64,000 bases of DNA from an uncultured Campylobacter sp. (lineage in GTDB: Bacteria > Campylobacterota > Campylobacteria > Campylobacterales > Campylobacteraceae). The notes beneath the pieces were generated by a model, which did not search any database, was not told the origin of the DNA, and saw nothing but the letters and a program-made list of their open reading frames with translations. Position 1 is the first letter of the stretch. Each line of letters opens with the position of its first letter. Both the position numbers and the translations under genes were made by a program. Location: NCBI RefSeq assembly GCF_937980635.1, contig NZ_CALJPG010000024.1:80343-144342 (forward strand), given 5' to 3'. Shown here one piece after another: positions 9,371 to 18,614 of the stretch.

Positions 9371-9447
9371 GCGCTCATAGCTCAGTTGGATAGAGCAACG
9401 GCCTTCTAAGCCGTAGGCCAGAGGTTCGAATCCTCTTGGGCGTACCA
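9371..9447 (+). tRNA. tRNA-Arg (TCT)
   Basis: Anticodon loop CTTCTAA, closed by ACGGC/GCCGT. CCA encoded. Reads AGA/AGG. Confidence 0.95.
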
Positions 9448-9496
9448 TATTAAGCTCATATTAAGAGCTTTTTGGCTAATATACGCTTTCTTTTTT

Positions 9497-9581
9497 GCGG
9501 ATGTGGTGAAATTGGCAGACACACCAGACTTAGGATCTGGCGCCTCACGGCATGAAGGTTCAAGTCCTTTCATCCGCACCA
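9497..9581 (+). tRNA. tRNA-Leu (TAG)
   Basis: 85 bases with a long variable arm; anticodon loop CTTAGGA; CCA encoded. Confidence 0.95.
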
Positions 9582-9595
9582 TCCATTCTACGCGT

Positions 9596-9670
9596 TCCGG
9601 ATTAGCTCAGCGGTAGAGTAGGCGGCTGTTAACCGCTTGGTCGCTGGTTCGAATCCAGCATCCGGAGCCA
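9596..9670 (+). tRNA. tRNA-Asn (GTT)
   Basis: Acceptor TCCGGAT with ATCCGGA, anticodon GTT, CCA encoded. Last of the six tRNAs. Confidence 0.95.
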
Positions 9671-10150
9671 CTTGTCCTCAAAACTATTTTAATTTATCGA
9701 TATTCGAATGCATTTGTTATTGGTTATATTCCTATCCTAAATTTAAATACAAGTAAAGCTAAAATATTCTCTACAAAAGTCGCTTTTTGATTTCAAAGTA
9801 GTAATGAACTAGTAAAATTCGCCCATATGAAATTTCAAAAATCGTTGTGCGGACAGGATGTGTAGTTGAATTTATTTAATCTACATTTTTGATCATTCCG
9901 CCTGCAAAGATGCCTGATGGGCTAAGGCATTCTGTTTTGACGAAATAGCTTATGTCACAATTACATAGAAAATGGGTTTTTAAGCCTTTTTTAGCTACCC
10001 AGATATGGCTATCTAGCAATTGCTTATTATAATGCTACAGTTAAATTTTAAAATTTAGCGCCGCGGAGGCTAAAATAATTTTACTCTAGCCTGCCGCTTT
10101 GCTTTTGAAGGCTTTAAAATTTGCGCCGCTTTTCAGTTGGGCGAAGCGGG
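9671..10150. other. Spacer after the tRNA cluster with one orphan coding fragment
   Basis: Mostly AT-rich DNA. On the minus strand 9876-10034 is open for about 52 codons without a start (listed separately). The 3' end of the autotransporter transcript also falls here; no strong terminator was seen. Confidence 0.4.
9876..10034 (-). pseudogene. Start-less coding fragment, product unknown
   Basis: An open frame bounded upstream by an in-frame TAG and ending in TAA, reading ...LLDSHIWVAKKGLKTHF... and ...SGIFAGGMIKNVD. No ATG, GTG or TTG with a ribosome site. The non-repetitive, protein-like composition differs from the surrounding AAATTT-rich spacer, so it may be the tail of a lost gene. Not recognised. 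Confidence 0.25.
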
Positions 10151-13100
10151 TTAAAACGAAACTTCGATCTTGGCGTTTAGGCTATTTGATTTCACGTCGT
10201 TTCCGAACGCGCCAGTATACGATAGCATAAAGCTCGCGTTTTTAAATATCATAGTCTCCACACCCACACCCACGGTGGCGAAGTCTCTAAGCTCTTCGCC
10301 CTCTAGATCCACGTATCCTGCGTTTGCGACATCCACTCCCGCGCCCGGTCTCGTGTCGCCGAAAAATCTATTGTAGGCTAGATCGAGCTGTGCGGACGAG
10401 CTCATGCCGCCTATTTTAAACGGCACGCTCGGACTGATGCCCGCCGTTAGGATATTCATGTTTCTAGATTTTTTATCCGTGCTCATCACGAACGGACCCA
10501 CATTTTCGCTCATGCCGCCCGTTCTAGCGTAGATGCGAGAGACGCCCAAATAGGGATTTATCTCGAAATTTTCGCCGTTAAAGCCGCCGTATGTCGCGCT
10601 AGCAAACATATTTATGAGCTTTTCATTGCTCTTAGCGCCATTATTAGCGGTGTATTGCACTATCGTGGAGCTGCCGGTTTTTTTGCGTTTTATATCCGTA
10701 TATACGGCGCCTAGATCAAATTTGACGGTTTCTAAGCCAACTTGCGCGTAAAGTCCCGCATGTCTGTTTGTGTGATCAAACTCTTTGCTGCCGTCTTCTT
10801 TGGTCTTGGTTTTTCCCACGCCCACTACAGCTCCCAGTCTTAAGTTTTCACTCAACGCACCGTCTAGGCCGACGAGCTGCGTCACGGAGGTGGATTTGAA
10901 ATTTTCACTTCCCTCATCCGAGCTAAATTTCATGACGTTTCCCGCGGTGTTCGCCCAGAAGTTGATCCCCGTCTCCTCGTCCATGCTTAGCGCGTTAAAA
11001 TTTCTTTTGCGGCTTAAGACGGCGTTTCGGATCAGTACGTTATCGATCACGGCCGCGTTTTGCGCGACGAAATTTGCCTCGTTCGCGAACGTTTTTAACG
11101 TATCGGCGGCTTGCTGCGGCGTAGCGAAGATGAAATTTCTATATAGATCGCTCGTTCGCACCGCAGGCCTGCTTCTAAAAACGCTCATTAGAGCGGGCTG
11201 ATTGCTCGAGCCCTCTATCGCGGCGGCGATCAGTTTTTGATTTTTGCCCTTTGCGAAATCTACCATGCCCTTGCTGCCCTTTTTGAAAGTAAGCTCCAGC
11301 TTGGAGTCGCTAAAATTTCTTACTAAATCAAAAAACGCGTATTTTCCTAGGATCGTCTGATCGTAGCCTCTGAAGCTGCCCTCTACCCAGTACTTCTTCG
11401 ATTTTGCGGGGTCTTTATATATCTTTTGCGCATCTTCAAAAAGAGGATTTTCTAGATCTACGATGGAATTTTTTTCAAACGTGAGGTTCAAATTAGAAGC
11501 TCCTGCCGAAGACATGCCGACTATACCCGCGTGCGATACGACGTATCTGCCACCTTGCTTTATCGTCGCCGTGACGGTATCTGAGGTGGCGGTTCTAGTT
11601 TTATTTACGAATTCTTTCGGCTTATTGAATACGTCGGTTTTGACCTCTTGGATGGTTAGGCTCTTTTTAATCTTCAAGGCGCCGCCGTTTTCTACGGTCA
11701 CCTTACTGTTTTTTAAAGACTGATTTAGCGCCGTAATCTGCCCGCCTTTTATGATCGTATCGCCGCTGTAGGTGTTATCGCCCGCAAGCGTTAGCGTGCC
11801 GCCGCCTCTTTTTATCAGCGTTCCTTTATAGCCTTCCGCCGCTCTATGCGCTCGCGCTTGCTCTCTGGCTAGCTCTACATTGTATTCGACTCTTTCTTCT
11901 GCGGTTAAATTTCCGCCCTTAGCATCGAGCTGTGCTTTGCGCACCGCCCAAGCCGCCGCATCCGCATCGTCATCGGTCTTTCTAAATTTTATCGCCTTGT
12001 CAGAGATGTCATTGGACCAGACGTCGTCTACGTCCATATTTACGTCAAATTTCCCTAGAAACTGACCCGGTCCGAACATTGCCTTGCCGAGATCTACTAT
12101 GCCCCAGCCCCATCTTTTATCGGGCACTCCAAGCTCGCTCGTCCAGCCCGAAAGCTTGCTGATATCATTCTTTTTGAACGAATACTTCGTCTGTCTCGCC
12201 GTCGTTAATAAGACATCCCTTGCTTGCTCGTTTGTCATATAGCTATATCTAGACATTATAACGCCCAAGGCTCCCGTTACGTGAGGCGCTGCCATCGACG
12301 TGCCACCCCAAGAAGCGTATCCCGCCTTGCCTGTTTTGACATCTACGATAGAGGATTTTATCTTTACTCCGGGTGCCGCTATGGTCCACCATTTAGAATC
12401 TCCCGCGGTATTAAATCTTTGGGCATTGCCGTCAGTTTGTCCCGTTACGTTTAGCCATAGCTTTTCCGCATCGGGGCGAAAATACGGCAGCATCGCCCTT
12501 GTGTAGGACTCCTCCATGCCGTCTCTATTGCCCGCGGTAAAGACTTGGATTATTCTGTATTTTTTAGCGACTTCGTATGCGGCGTCTATGAAGCTTTTTT
12601 GGCCATCCACTACAAATTGATAATAAGCTTTTTTAGCGGTATCTATATCTTTGAGGTATAGATGATGATTAGGCTTAATAGGATTAGCCGCCGTACCGGG
12701 AATCCCGCTGTAACCTTCCGCGCCCGGATAGGAGGAATTTACTCTTCTGTTTGATCCCCAGCTATTATTTATCGCTCTTACGCCCGATTTAGCAAGCTCG
12801 TTATATACGGCGTAGAAGTATCCGTAGTCTTGATTTGGGCCGTAGGTCATGCCGTCGTTTCCGCCTGTATTTCCCGAGTATAATCTCGACTCCCATGCCA
12901 CTCCGTGCGTGCCGCTTCCGTCGCGATTTGCCCCTATTGTGCCTCCTACGTGAGTACCGTGTGAGTCGTTTATGCCGGCTATCCAATCGCCGTTAGTTTC
13001 AAATTTTTGTCCTTTTTTGAATTCACCCTTGTCCGTCTTGTCTTTTTCGTCGCTGCCTTTTTGTTTAAAGGGCGCGTTGCCGAATTCTGCGTCTGGGTAA

Positions 13101-13417
13101 CGCATGCCGTCTTTGGAGTACTCGCCCTTCGCGGTCGCCCCCGTAACCCTGCCTCCTGCGAATTCTTGATGACTTAAAAGCATGCCCGAATCGACTACGC
13201 CCAGTTTTACATCTCTACCGGTGGCACCTTTGGCGTAGGCTACCGATGCGTTCATGCTACTTGGACCCCAGTATGCTTTATACTCGTCCGTCTCCCAGCT
13301 TTTTATATCGCCTACTTTGCCGGGTTCTATATACTGTGCTTCACAGACATTTGTAAATAACACGGCGCAAACTGCTGCAGACAACACATGGGCTCCTTTG
13401 AAATTTAACTTTCTCAT
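10151..13417 (-). CDS. Subtilisin-like (S8) serine protease autotransporter
   Basis: A 1088-residue type Va secreted protein. A signal peptide (about residues 1-27) is followed by an S8 peptidase domain with the triad Asp76 (VVDSG), His153 (DSHGTHVGG) and Ser374 (GTSMAAPHV), and oxyanion Asn297. A passenger-associated repeat (GGGTLTLAGDNTYSGDT, near residue 550) belongs to the beta-helix stem. From about 815 to the C-terminal SF is the outer-membrane beta-barrel. The passenger would be displayed on or released from the cell surface and could process surface proteins or attack host proteins. ATG follows an AAAGGGA site. All catalytic residues are intact. The gene is monocistronic. Confidence 0.93.
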   Translation of the reverse strand: MRKLNFKGAHVLSAAVCAVLFTNVCEAQYIEPGKVGDIKSWETDEYKAYWGPSSMNASVAYAKGATGRDVKLGVVDSGMLLSHQEFAGGRVTGATAKGEYSKDGMRYPDAEFGNAPFKQKGSDEKDKTDKGEFKKGQKFETNGDWIAGINDSHGTHVGGTIGANRDGSGTHGVAWESRLYSGNTGGNDGMTYGPNQDYGYFYAVYNELAKSGVRAINNSWGSNRRVNSSYPGAEGYSGIPGTAANPIKPNHHLYLKDIDTAKKAYYQFVVDGQKSFIDAAYEVAKKYRIIQVFTAGNRDGMEESYTRAMLPYFRPDAEKLWLNVTGQTDGNAQRFNTAGDSKWWTIAAPGVKIKSSIVDVKTGKAGYASWGGTSMAAPHVTGALGVIMSRYSYMTNEQARDVLLTTARQTKYSFKKNDISKLSGWTSELGVPDKRWGWGIVDLGKAMFGPGQFLGKFDVNMDVDDVWSNDISDKAIKFRKTDDDADAAAWAVRKAQLDAKGGNLTAEERVEYNVELAREQARAHRAAEGYKGTLIKRGGGTLTLAGDNTYSGDTIIKGGQITALNQSLKNSKVTVENGGALKIKKSLTIQEVKTDVFNKPKEFVNKTRTATSDTVTATIKQGGRYVVSHAGIVGMSSAGASNLNLTFEKNSIVDLENPLFEDAQKIYKDPAKSKKYWVEGSFRGYDQTILGKYAFFDLVRNFSDSKLELTFKKGSKGMVDFAKGKNQKLIAAAIEGSSNQPALMSVFRSRPAVRTSDLYRNFIFATPQQAADTLKTFANEANFVAQNAAVIDNVLIRNAVLSRKRNFNALSMDEETGINFWANTAGNVMKFSSDEGSENFKSTSVTQLVGLDGALSENLRLGAVVGVGKTKTKEDGSKEFDHTNRHAGLYAQVGLETVKFDLGAVYTDIKRKKTGSSTIVQYTANNGAKSNEKLINMFASATYGGFNGENFEINPYLGVSRIYARTGGMSENVGPFVMSTDKKSRNMNILTAGISPSVPFKIGGMSSSAQLDLAYNRFFGDTRPGAGVDVANAGYVDLEGEELRDFATVGVGVETMIFKNASFMLSYTGAFGNDVKSNSLNAKIEVSF

Positions 13418-13822
13418 ACGATCCCTTTCTTTATGGTTTGGTTTTTATAAAAAAATTGTTTAATTATAATAACCTTTAAATGAAAATTTAATTAAATATT
13501 TTAAAGATTTTATAATAATTTACTTATATTTAAACCCATATCGTAGATTCCGATTAAGTGCTAGAATATAATGCAGAGCCGCGTTTAGGTCGGCTTAAAT
13601 ACGCTTTTACTTAAAACGCTCGACTAGAGGAGAGTGTATCGTCGCAAAATCGCGTGCTCGGCAGCAATTTAGTCGTAAGCGTTTACTTCGCGATAGTATA
13701 CAGCTATAGGCGTTTGCTTCACAGCAGCACGCTCGTTGCGCTATTTGCACCGCATGCCGCAAAGATTTAAATTTCAAATCGTTCTCATTTTAGGAGCAAC
13801 TTTGATAAAATTTAGCCATTTA

Positions 13823-13836
13823 TTGATTATAATCAA
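13823..13836. promoter_or_regulatory. FNR/CRP-family operator upstream of hcp
   Basis: TTGATTATAATCAA, a perfect 14-base palindrome matching the FNR consensus TTGAT-N4-ATCAA. Its centre (13829.5) lies 41.5 bases before the start point predicted from the -10 at 13859-13864, the spacing of class II activation. Confidence 0.7.
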
Positions 13837-13858
13837 TTTTTTTGCCTAAATAAAATCT

Positions 13859-13864
13859 TAAAAT
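13859..13864 (+). promoter_or_regulatory. -10 element of hcp promoter
   Basis: TAAAAT; predicted transcription start near 13871, 24 bases before the hcp ATG. Its spacing to the FNR-like box supports the assignment. Confidence 0.5.
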
Positions 13865-13894
13865 TACCAACTAAATTTTTTATAAAGGATTTCT

Positions 13895-15223
13895 ATGAGC
13901 GACAATCTAGAGATGTTCTGTCATCAGTGCCAAATGAGTGCGCCCGAGGGCTGCGGCGCCAAGGGCCAAGACCGCGGTACCTGTGGCAAAAATTCCACAT
14001 TAAGCCTGCTTCAAGACACTATGGTTTTCGGACTTAAGGGCCTTAGCGCCTACCGCCACCACGCCCGTGAGCTCGGCGCCGATACTAGCGCGGTCGATAC
14101 CGTTATGGCGGACACGCTGTATTTCACGCTGACGAACTCAAATTTTAACTTTGACGAGCATATCGCGCAGCTGATGGCCGTCGGAAGCGCGGGCGTGCAG
14201 ATGATGGATATCTTAAGCGAGGCGCATACCGCAAAATTCGGCGTACCGACCCCGGTTAAGGTTAGTCAAAACAAGGTCGAGGGCAAGGCGATTTTGGTCA
14301 GCGGACACAACCTGCACGCTCTTGAGGCGCTACTAAAAGCGACCGAAGGCAAGGGCATCAACATCTACACCCACTCCGAGATGCTTCCTGCGCACGGTTA
14401 TCCGGAGCTTCGCAAGTATCCGCACCTAAAGGGCAACGTCGGCAAGGCGTGGTTCGATCAGACGAAGCTTTTTAACGAATTTAAAGGCGCGATTTTGATG
14501 ACCACGAACTGCATCGTGCCACTTCGCTCGTCCTGTAGCTACGCAGACAGGCTGTTTGGCTACTCTATCGCTGGCACAGACGGGATCAAGCATATCCAAA
14601 ACGACGATTTTACGCCGCTCATCGAGTGCGCGCTTGCGTGCGGCGACGTGAGCATGGACAGCGACGAGAGCTTGGTGACGGGCGGACACTACAAGACGAT
14701 TTTAAGCCTTGCGCCGCAAATTTTAGACGCGATCAAATCGGGCAAAATCCGCCGCTTTTTCGTCATCGCAGGCTGCGACGCGCCGGGCAAAGGACGCGAG
14801 TATTACCGCGAGCTAGCGCTTAGCCTGCCGAAAGACTGCGTGATTTTGACCTCTAGCTGCGGCAAATTCCGCTTCAACGACGTGGATTTCGGAAACGTGC
14901 CCGGCACCGAGCTTCCGCGCTATATCGACCTTGGCCAGTGCAACGACAGCAACGGCGCGGTCAAGATCGCCCTGGCGCTTAGCGAGGCTACGGGCATCGC
15001 GGTAAACGATCTGCCAGTCTCGATCGTGCTGATGTGGATGGAGCAAAAGGCGGTCATCATCCTGCTTGCGCTATTTAGCCTAGGCGTTAAGAACATCAAC
15101 GTGGGCCCTACGGTGCCTGAGTTTTTCAACGACGAAATTTTGGGCTTTTTGGTGCAAAATTTCGGCCTTCGCCTAATCAGCGGCGACGCGCAGGCGGATC
15201 TGAAATACTTCCTGGGTGAATAA
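13895..15223 (+). CDS. hcp: Hybrid cluster protein (hydroxylamine / NO reductase)
   Basis: Cytoplasmic iron-sulfur enzyme of nitrosative stress and nitrite respiration. At 442 residues it is about 100 shorter than classical Hcp, so it lacks most of the helical insertion, like the short class. N-terminal cysteines Cys9, Cys12, Cys20 and Cys30 give CX2CX7CX9C. Hybrid-cluster ligand segments are visible: GHNLHALE, THSEMLPAHGYP, TNCIVP, AGCDAPG, TSSCGKFRF and MWMEQKA. It follows an FNR-type operator and promoter. No hcr reductase gene is adjacent, so electrons must come from elsewhere. A long inverted repeat after the stop is the probable terminator. Confidence 0.95.
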   Translation: MSDNLEMFCHQCQMSAPEGCGAKGQDRGTCGKNSTLSLLQDTMVFGLKGLSAYRHHARELGADTSAVDTVMADTLYFTLTNSNFNFDEHIAQLMAVGSAGVQMMDILSEAHTAKFGVPTPVKVSQNKVEGKAILVSGHNLHALEALLKATEGKGINIYTHSEMLPAHGYPELRKYPHLKGNVGKAWFDQTKLFNEFKGAILMTTNCIVPLRSSCSYADRLFGYSIAGTDGIKHIQNDDFTPLIECALACGDVSMDSDESLVTGGHYKTILSLAPQILDAIKSGKIRRFFVIAGCDAPGKGREYYRELALSLPKDCVILTSSCGKFRFNDVDFGNVPGTELPRYIDLGQCNDSNGAVKIALALSEATGIAVNDLPVSIVLMWMEQKAVIILLALFSLGVKNINVGPTVPEFFNDEILGFLVQNFGLRLISGDAQADLKYFLGE

Positions 15224-15243
15224 ATTTCATAGAGAGGCAAATC

Positions 15244-15290
15244 GGGTAAATTTAAAATTCGGCAAAGCTCCGATTTTAAATTTACCCTTT
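15244..15290 (+). terminator. Probable terminator of hcp
   Basis: Stem GGGTAAATTTAAAATTCGG (15244-15262) pairs with 15270-15287 apart from one bulged base; a short T run follows. It lies 20 bases after the hcp stop. Confidence 0.55.
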
Positions 15291-16108
15291 ATACGCCGCT
15301 TTTAGCGAAGCTAGCCGATCCGCTCCGCGGCTATTTTACGCAACGCTCATATTTAAATTTTACGACTATGCCGTCCTTCTTAATTTAAATTTTAAAATTT
15401 CATAATCTCACTAAATGCTTAGAAAAATTTAATTAAGTGTTTTTTTACACATTCGAATTCCAATCGTCTTTGCTATTACAATCCTTCTTTTTCTGTGCAA
15501 GTATTTATCTTATCCGCATCGCTTCCGCTTATAGTAATCCTATGGTGTGCCTCATTGATGCTTGATATTGCATAAAATTTTCCGTATTATCTCATTTTTC
15601 GCTATCAGATATTGCAATTTAGTGCCATTAAAATTTTAAATAAATATAGTATTTTCACAGGATTTTTAATCGGGATTTAAATACGGATTTTAATCTAAAT
15701 TTTACTCATAAATTTTGAAATTATTTTATAAGTGCATGGCGCACGGCTTGTGGGAATAAAATTTTAAGCATATTTTGTGCAAAACTTCAAAATGCAGTTC
15801 AAGCTCACAAGCAGATAAATTCGTTGTAGCCTTGCGTTTAAAATTCCGTGCTAGCGATAAATTTCGCATCTTTACTTCGGTGCAAATTTTAAAATTTTAT
15901 GCAGGAGATAAAATTATAAGCCCGTGCAATGCATAAATTCTAAAATTCCACGTCGCCTATAAAATTCCATGCCCCACACGACACATAATTTTGAAATTTT
16001 AAAATTTCACGCCGCAGATGAAATTTAGGAATTTCCTTTTGCGGTAAAATTTTAAAGCTCTCCCACAAATCCTCTGTCCGCGCGGCGAGTTCCAAATCCG
16101 TCTAGAAC
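15291..16108. other. 0.8 kb AT-rich spacer, no gene seen
   Basis: Long run of AAATTTTAAA-type sequence. Between about 15,830 and 16,030 short phrases such as AAAATTCCACGTCGCC and AAAATTTCACGCCGC recur, resembling the degenerate repeats in other spacers of this window. Confidence 0.45.
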
Positions 16109-16942
16109 TTAGATTTTCCTCACCAGCTCGGGAATTATCGCTTCGAAATCGACCCCTTCATAGTCCTTGCGCTCCTCGTCGCTCATTGTCTCCTTGATCG
16201 TGCTTACGACGAAGTCCGCAGCGATTCGAACCGCCGTTTCTAGCGACTTGCCGCGCATTATCGCGCCGAAGGCTACGGCTGCGAAAATATCGCCGGTGCC
16301 GTTAAATTTAACCGGCAGCAGCTCGTGAAAATACTCATTCGTCCTACCCGTGCGCGCATCGTAGCTGAAAACCCCGCACTGATCGGCGATGTAGCCGATG
16401 CCTTTTAAAATAACCTGCCTAGCGCCCAGCTCTCGAAGCCTTGCAAGCAGATCCATGATAAAATCCCTATCCGCCCCCTCTCGGTATGGCACACCGGTGA
16501 TCGCGCAGGCTTCGGTGATATTGGGCGTGATGACGTCGGCTTGAGCGCACAGAAGCGCCATCATGCGGGCAAAATCCTCGTTAAAGCCCGGATAAAACAC
16601 GCCGTTATCGCCCATACAAGGATCGACCAAAATGGTCTTACCCGCGCCGCCGAAGCTCGCAAATAGCTCGCTCATAATCTCGATCTGTGCCGCCGAGCCC
16701 AAAAAGCCCGTGTAGATGCCGTCAAATACCACTCCGCGGTCTTTCCAGTGCGCCATGATCGCGCGTATTTGAGAGCTTAGATCGCAAAAGGTGTAGCCCG
16801 AAAAGCCCGTATGCATCGATAAAACCGCCGTAGGGATCACGCTTGTGCTCATCCCCATCGCGCTTAGTATCGGCAAGGCGACGGTCAGCGAAACCTTGCC
16901 CACGCAGGATATATCTTGAACGGTAAGAACTTTTTTCATCAC
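16109..16942 (-). CDS. Pyridoxal/pyridoxamine kinase (PdxY/PdxK family)
   Basis: Phosphorylates B6 vitamers to pyridoxal phosphate precursors (ribokinase fold, cytoplasm). 277 residues. The N-terminal QDISCVGKVSLTVALPILSA and following PTAVLSMHTGFSGYTF are typical of the pyridoxamine kinase branch common in Firmicutes. FNGTGDIFAA near residue 235 holds the anion hole and catalytic Asp. Campylobacter normally makes PLP de novo by PdxA/PdxJ, so a salvage kinase of this branch suggests horizontal acquisition. It is divergent from the menA-like gene across a 171-base promoter spacer. Confidence 0.85.
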   Translation of the reverse strand: MMKKVLTVQDISCVGKVSLTVALPILSAMGMSTSVIPTAVLSMHTGFSGYTFCDLSSQIRAIMAHWKDRGVVFDGIYTGFLGSAAQIEIMSELFASFGGAGKTILVDPCMGDNGVFYPGFNEDFARMMALLCAQADVITPNITEACAITGVPYREGADRDFIMDLLARLRELGARQVILKGIGYIADQCGVFSYDARTGRTNEYFHELLPVKFNGTGDIFAAVAFGAIMRGKSLETAVRIAADFVVSTIKETMSDEERKDYEGVDFEAIIPELVRKI

Positions 16943-17113
16943 AATTCCTAAAATTTTTGGCTCTATTTTACCGCTATTTATATTAAAAAGGCGAATTTAA
17001 ATAAAATTTACTCTACGAATAGTCTAAATTTATATTATTTTTGGCGTTTTTCCGCTAAATTTTATCTCGGGTTCGCCGCAAATTCGGCTCTAAAAATCAA
17101 CAAAAGGCAAAAA

Positions 17114-18016
17114 ATGATAACCGCAAAGGCTCTTTACGCATCAGCTCGCCTTAGATCGCTGCCGCTTAGCGTCTCGGGCGTATTGCTTGGCAGCGGTGCG
17201 GCATACGGTGCGGGCGCGTTTAGAGCGGATATTTTCGCACTGGCGCTGCTTACGACGCTGCTGTTTCAGGTGCTAAGCGACTACGCCAACGACTACGGCG
17301 ACGCGGTAAAGGGCACCGACGACGATGGTAGGCTGGGGCCGCGCCGCGCGATCCAAACGGGGCAGATGAGTGCGGCCGAGATGAAGCGCGTCATCGTCGC
17401 TACGGCGCTACTTTCTGCATTTTCGAGCCTCGCGCTAAGCGTTTTGGCATTTGGCGAGCGATTTTACCTCGTGCTGCTATTTTTGGCACTGGGCGGCGCG
17501 TCTATATATGCCGCGATCCGCTACACCGTGGGAGCCGGCGCATACGGCTACAAGGGGCTTGGCGATATTTTCGTGTTTTTGTTTTTCGGGCTTTTGAGCG
17601 TGCTGGGCTCGTACTTTTTATACGCACGCTCGCTTGATGCGGCGCTGCTGCTGCCGGCGTGCGCGTGCGGTATACTAAGCACTGCCGTGCTAAATCTAAA
17701 CAATATGCGCGATATCCAAAACGACGCGCTCAAGGGCAAACACACGATCCCCGTTCGCATCGGACTGCGCGTAGCCAAGCGCTACCACTATGCGCTGATC
17801 GCGGGCGGAGCGAGTCTGATGCTATGCTACTCGCTTTTGCGGGGCGAGCCGGGCGTAAAACTACTCTACGCAGTTAGCTTTGCGCCGCTTATCAGGCATC
17901 TATTTTTCGTATCGAAAGTGCGGGAGTGTCGCGATTTCGACGGGCAGCTAAAGGTCGTCGCGCTCAGCACATTTACGATGTCGGCGCTGTTTTTTGTCGG
18001 GGAAATTTTGGGTTAA
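17114..18016 (+). CDS. menA: MenA-like UbiA prenyltransferase
   Basis: A 300-residue integral membrane protein with about 8-9 helices. The first Asp-rich motif is NDYGD followed by KGTDDDGRLGPRRAIQTG, and the second is NNMRDIQND. The RxGPxRAxQ segment is diagnostic of 1,4-dihydroxy-2-naphthoate prenyltransferase (MenA) and differs from UbiA/MqnP. MenA attaches the polyprenyl tail in menaquinone synthesis. Campylobacter makes menaquinone by the futalosine route, where a UbiA-type enzyme does this step, so this gene is unexpected. It is either an alternative enzyme, acts on another naphthoate, or was acquired. No other men genes are nearby. Confidence 0.82.
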   Translation: MITAKALYASARLRSLPLSVSGVLLGSGAAYGAGAFRADIFALALLTTLLFQVLSDYANDYGDAVKGTDDDGRLGPRRAIQTGQMSAAEMKRVIVATALLSAFSSLALSVLAFGERFYLVLLFLALGGASIYAAIRYTVGAGAYGYKGLGDIFVFLFFGLLSVLGSYFLYARSLDAALLLPACACGILSTAVLNLNNMRDIQNDALKGKHTIPVRIGLRVAKRYHYALIAGGASLMLCYSLLRGEPGVKLLYAVSFAPLIRHLFFVSKVRECRDFDGQLKVVALSTFTMSALFFVGEILG

Positions 18017-18614
18017 TTTTAAACGCCGCGCAGATAAAATTTACGTCGGCACCGCAGCAAAGTCCTCTCGCGCAAAAGCGCTTTGTGCGAGTTCTCCTAA
18101 TCTTGCAATCAACCTGCTTGTCGCACAGCAAAGCGTCTGCGGCAAGCTCGCTCAATGAAAACGTCCATAGCATATCTCTGTCCGCCTGATAGCTACCGCA
18201 ATCAAATTTAAGGGGGCAAACTCCAGATCTCCGCGCCGTCTTGTATAGTTAAATTAAGCGAAATACCGCTCTTAAGTCCATACAAGCCCCATCACACCAT
18301 GCTTTAATTGCCGTTTTGACGGCAGGTCGCCCGACTTTTGCGTCAAATTTAAAAACTAGAGCATTAATTCTACAAACGACCCGCGTGTTTGGCGCGGTAA
18401 GTTTTATGCTTATTGCACGGGCGGCAGCTCGCACCGCAAATGCTGCTTTAGCCCTACTTTTAAGCCCTCACACATTCTAAAATTTATCCATCCCTTCGGC
18501 TTTGATTGCTTTAGCCCTATTTTGAGCCCTCGCGCCGCTAAAATTTTACTAAATTTTACGCACCGCCTTTTTGAAACGATGCTTGCAAAACCATGTCTTT
18601 CTGCACATAGCCCC
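18017..18614. other. Spacer, nothing firm
   Basis: No supported gene. The minus strand is open from about 18250 to 17973 but without a start or ribosome site. The rest is AT-rich spacer. Confidence 0.35.

Larger units (their letters stand above)
13418..13894. other. Divergent control region between autotransporter gene and hcp
   Basis: Carries both promoters. The hcp side has an FNR-type palindrome at 13823-13836 and a well-placed -10. The autotransporter side is AT-rich without a clear operator. No gene seen. Confidence 0.5.

Noticed and set aside
12224..13463. Open frames on the plus strand opposite the autotransporter
   Set aside because: They are shadows of a gene with intact catalytic motifs and domain order.
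17973..18252. About 93 open codons on the minus strand after menA
   Set aside because: No start or ribosome site, bounded by a stop, and no family resemblance; probably chance.
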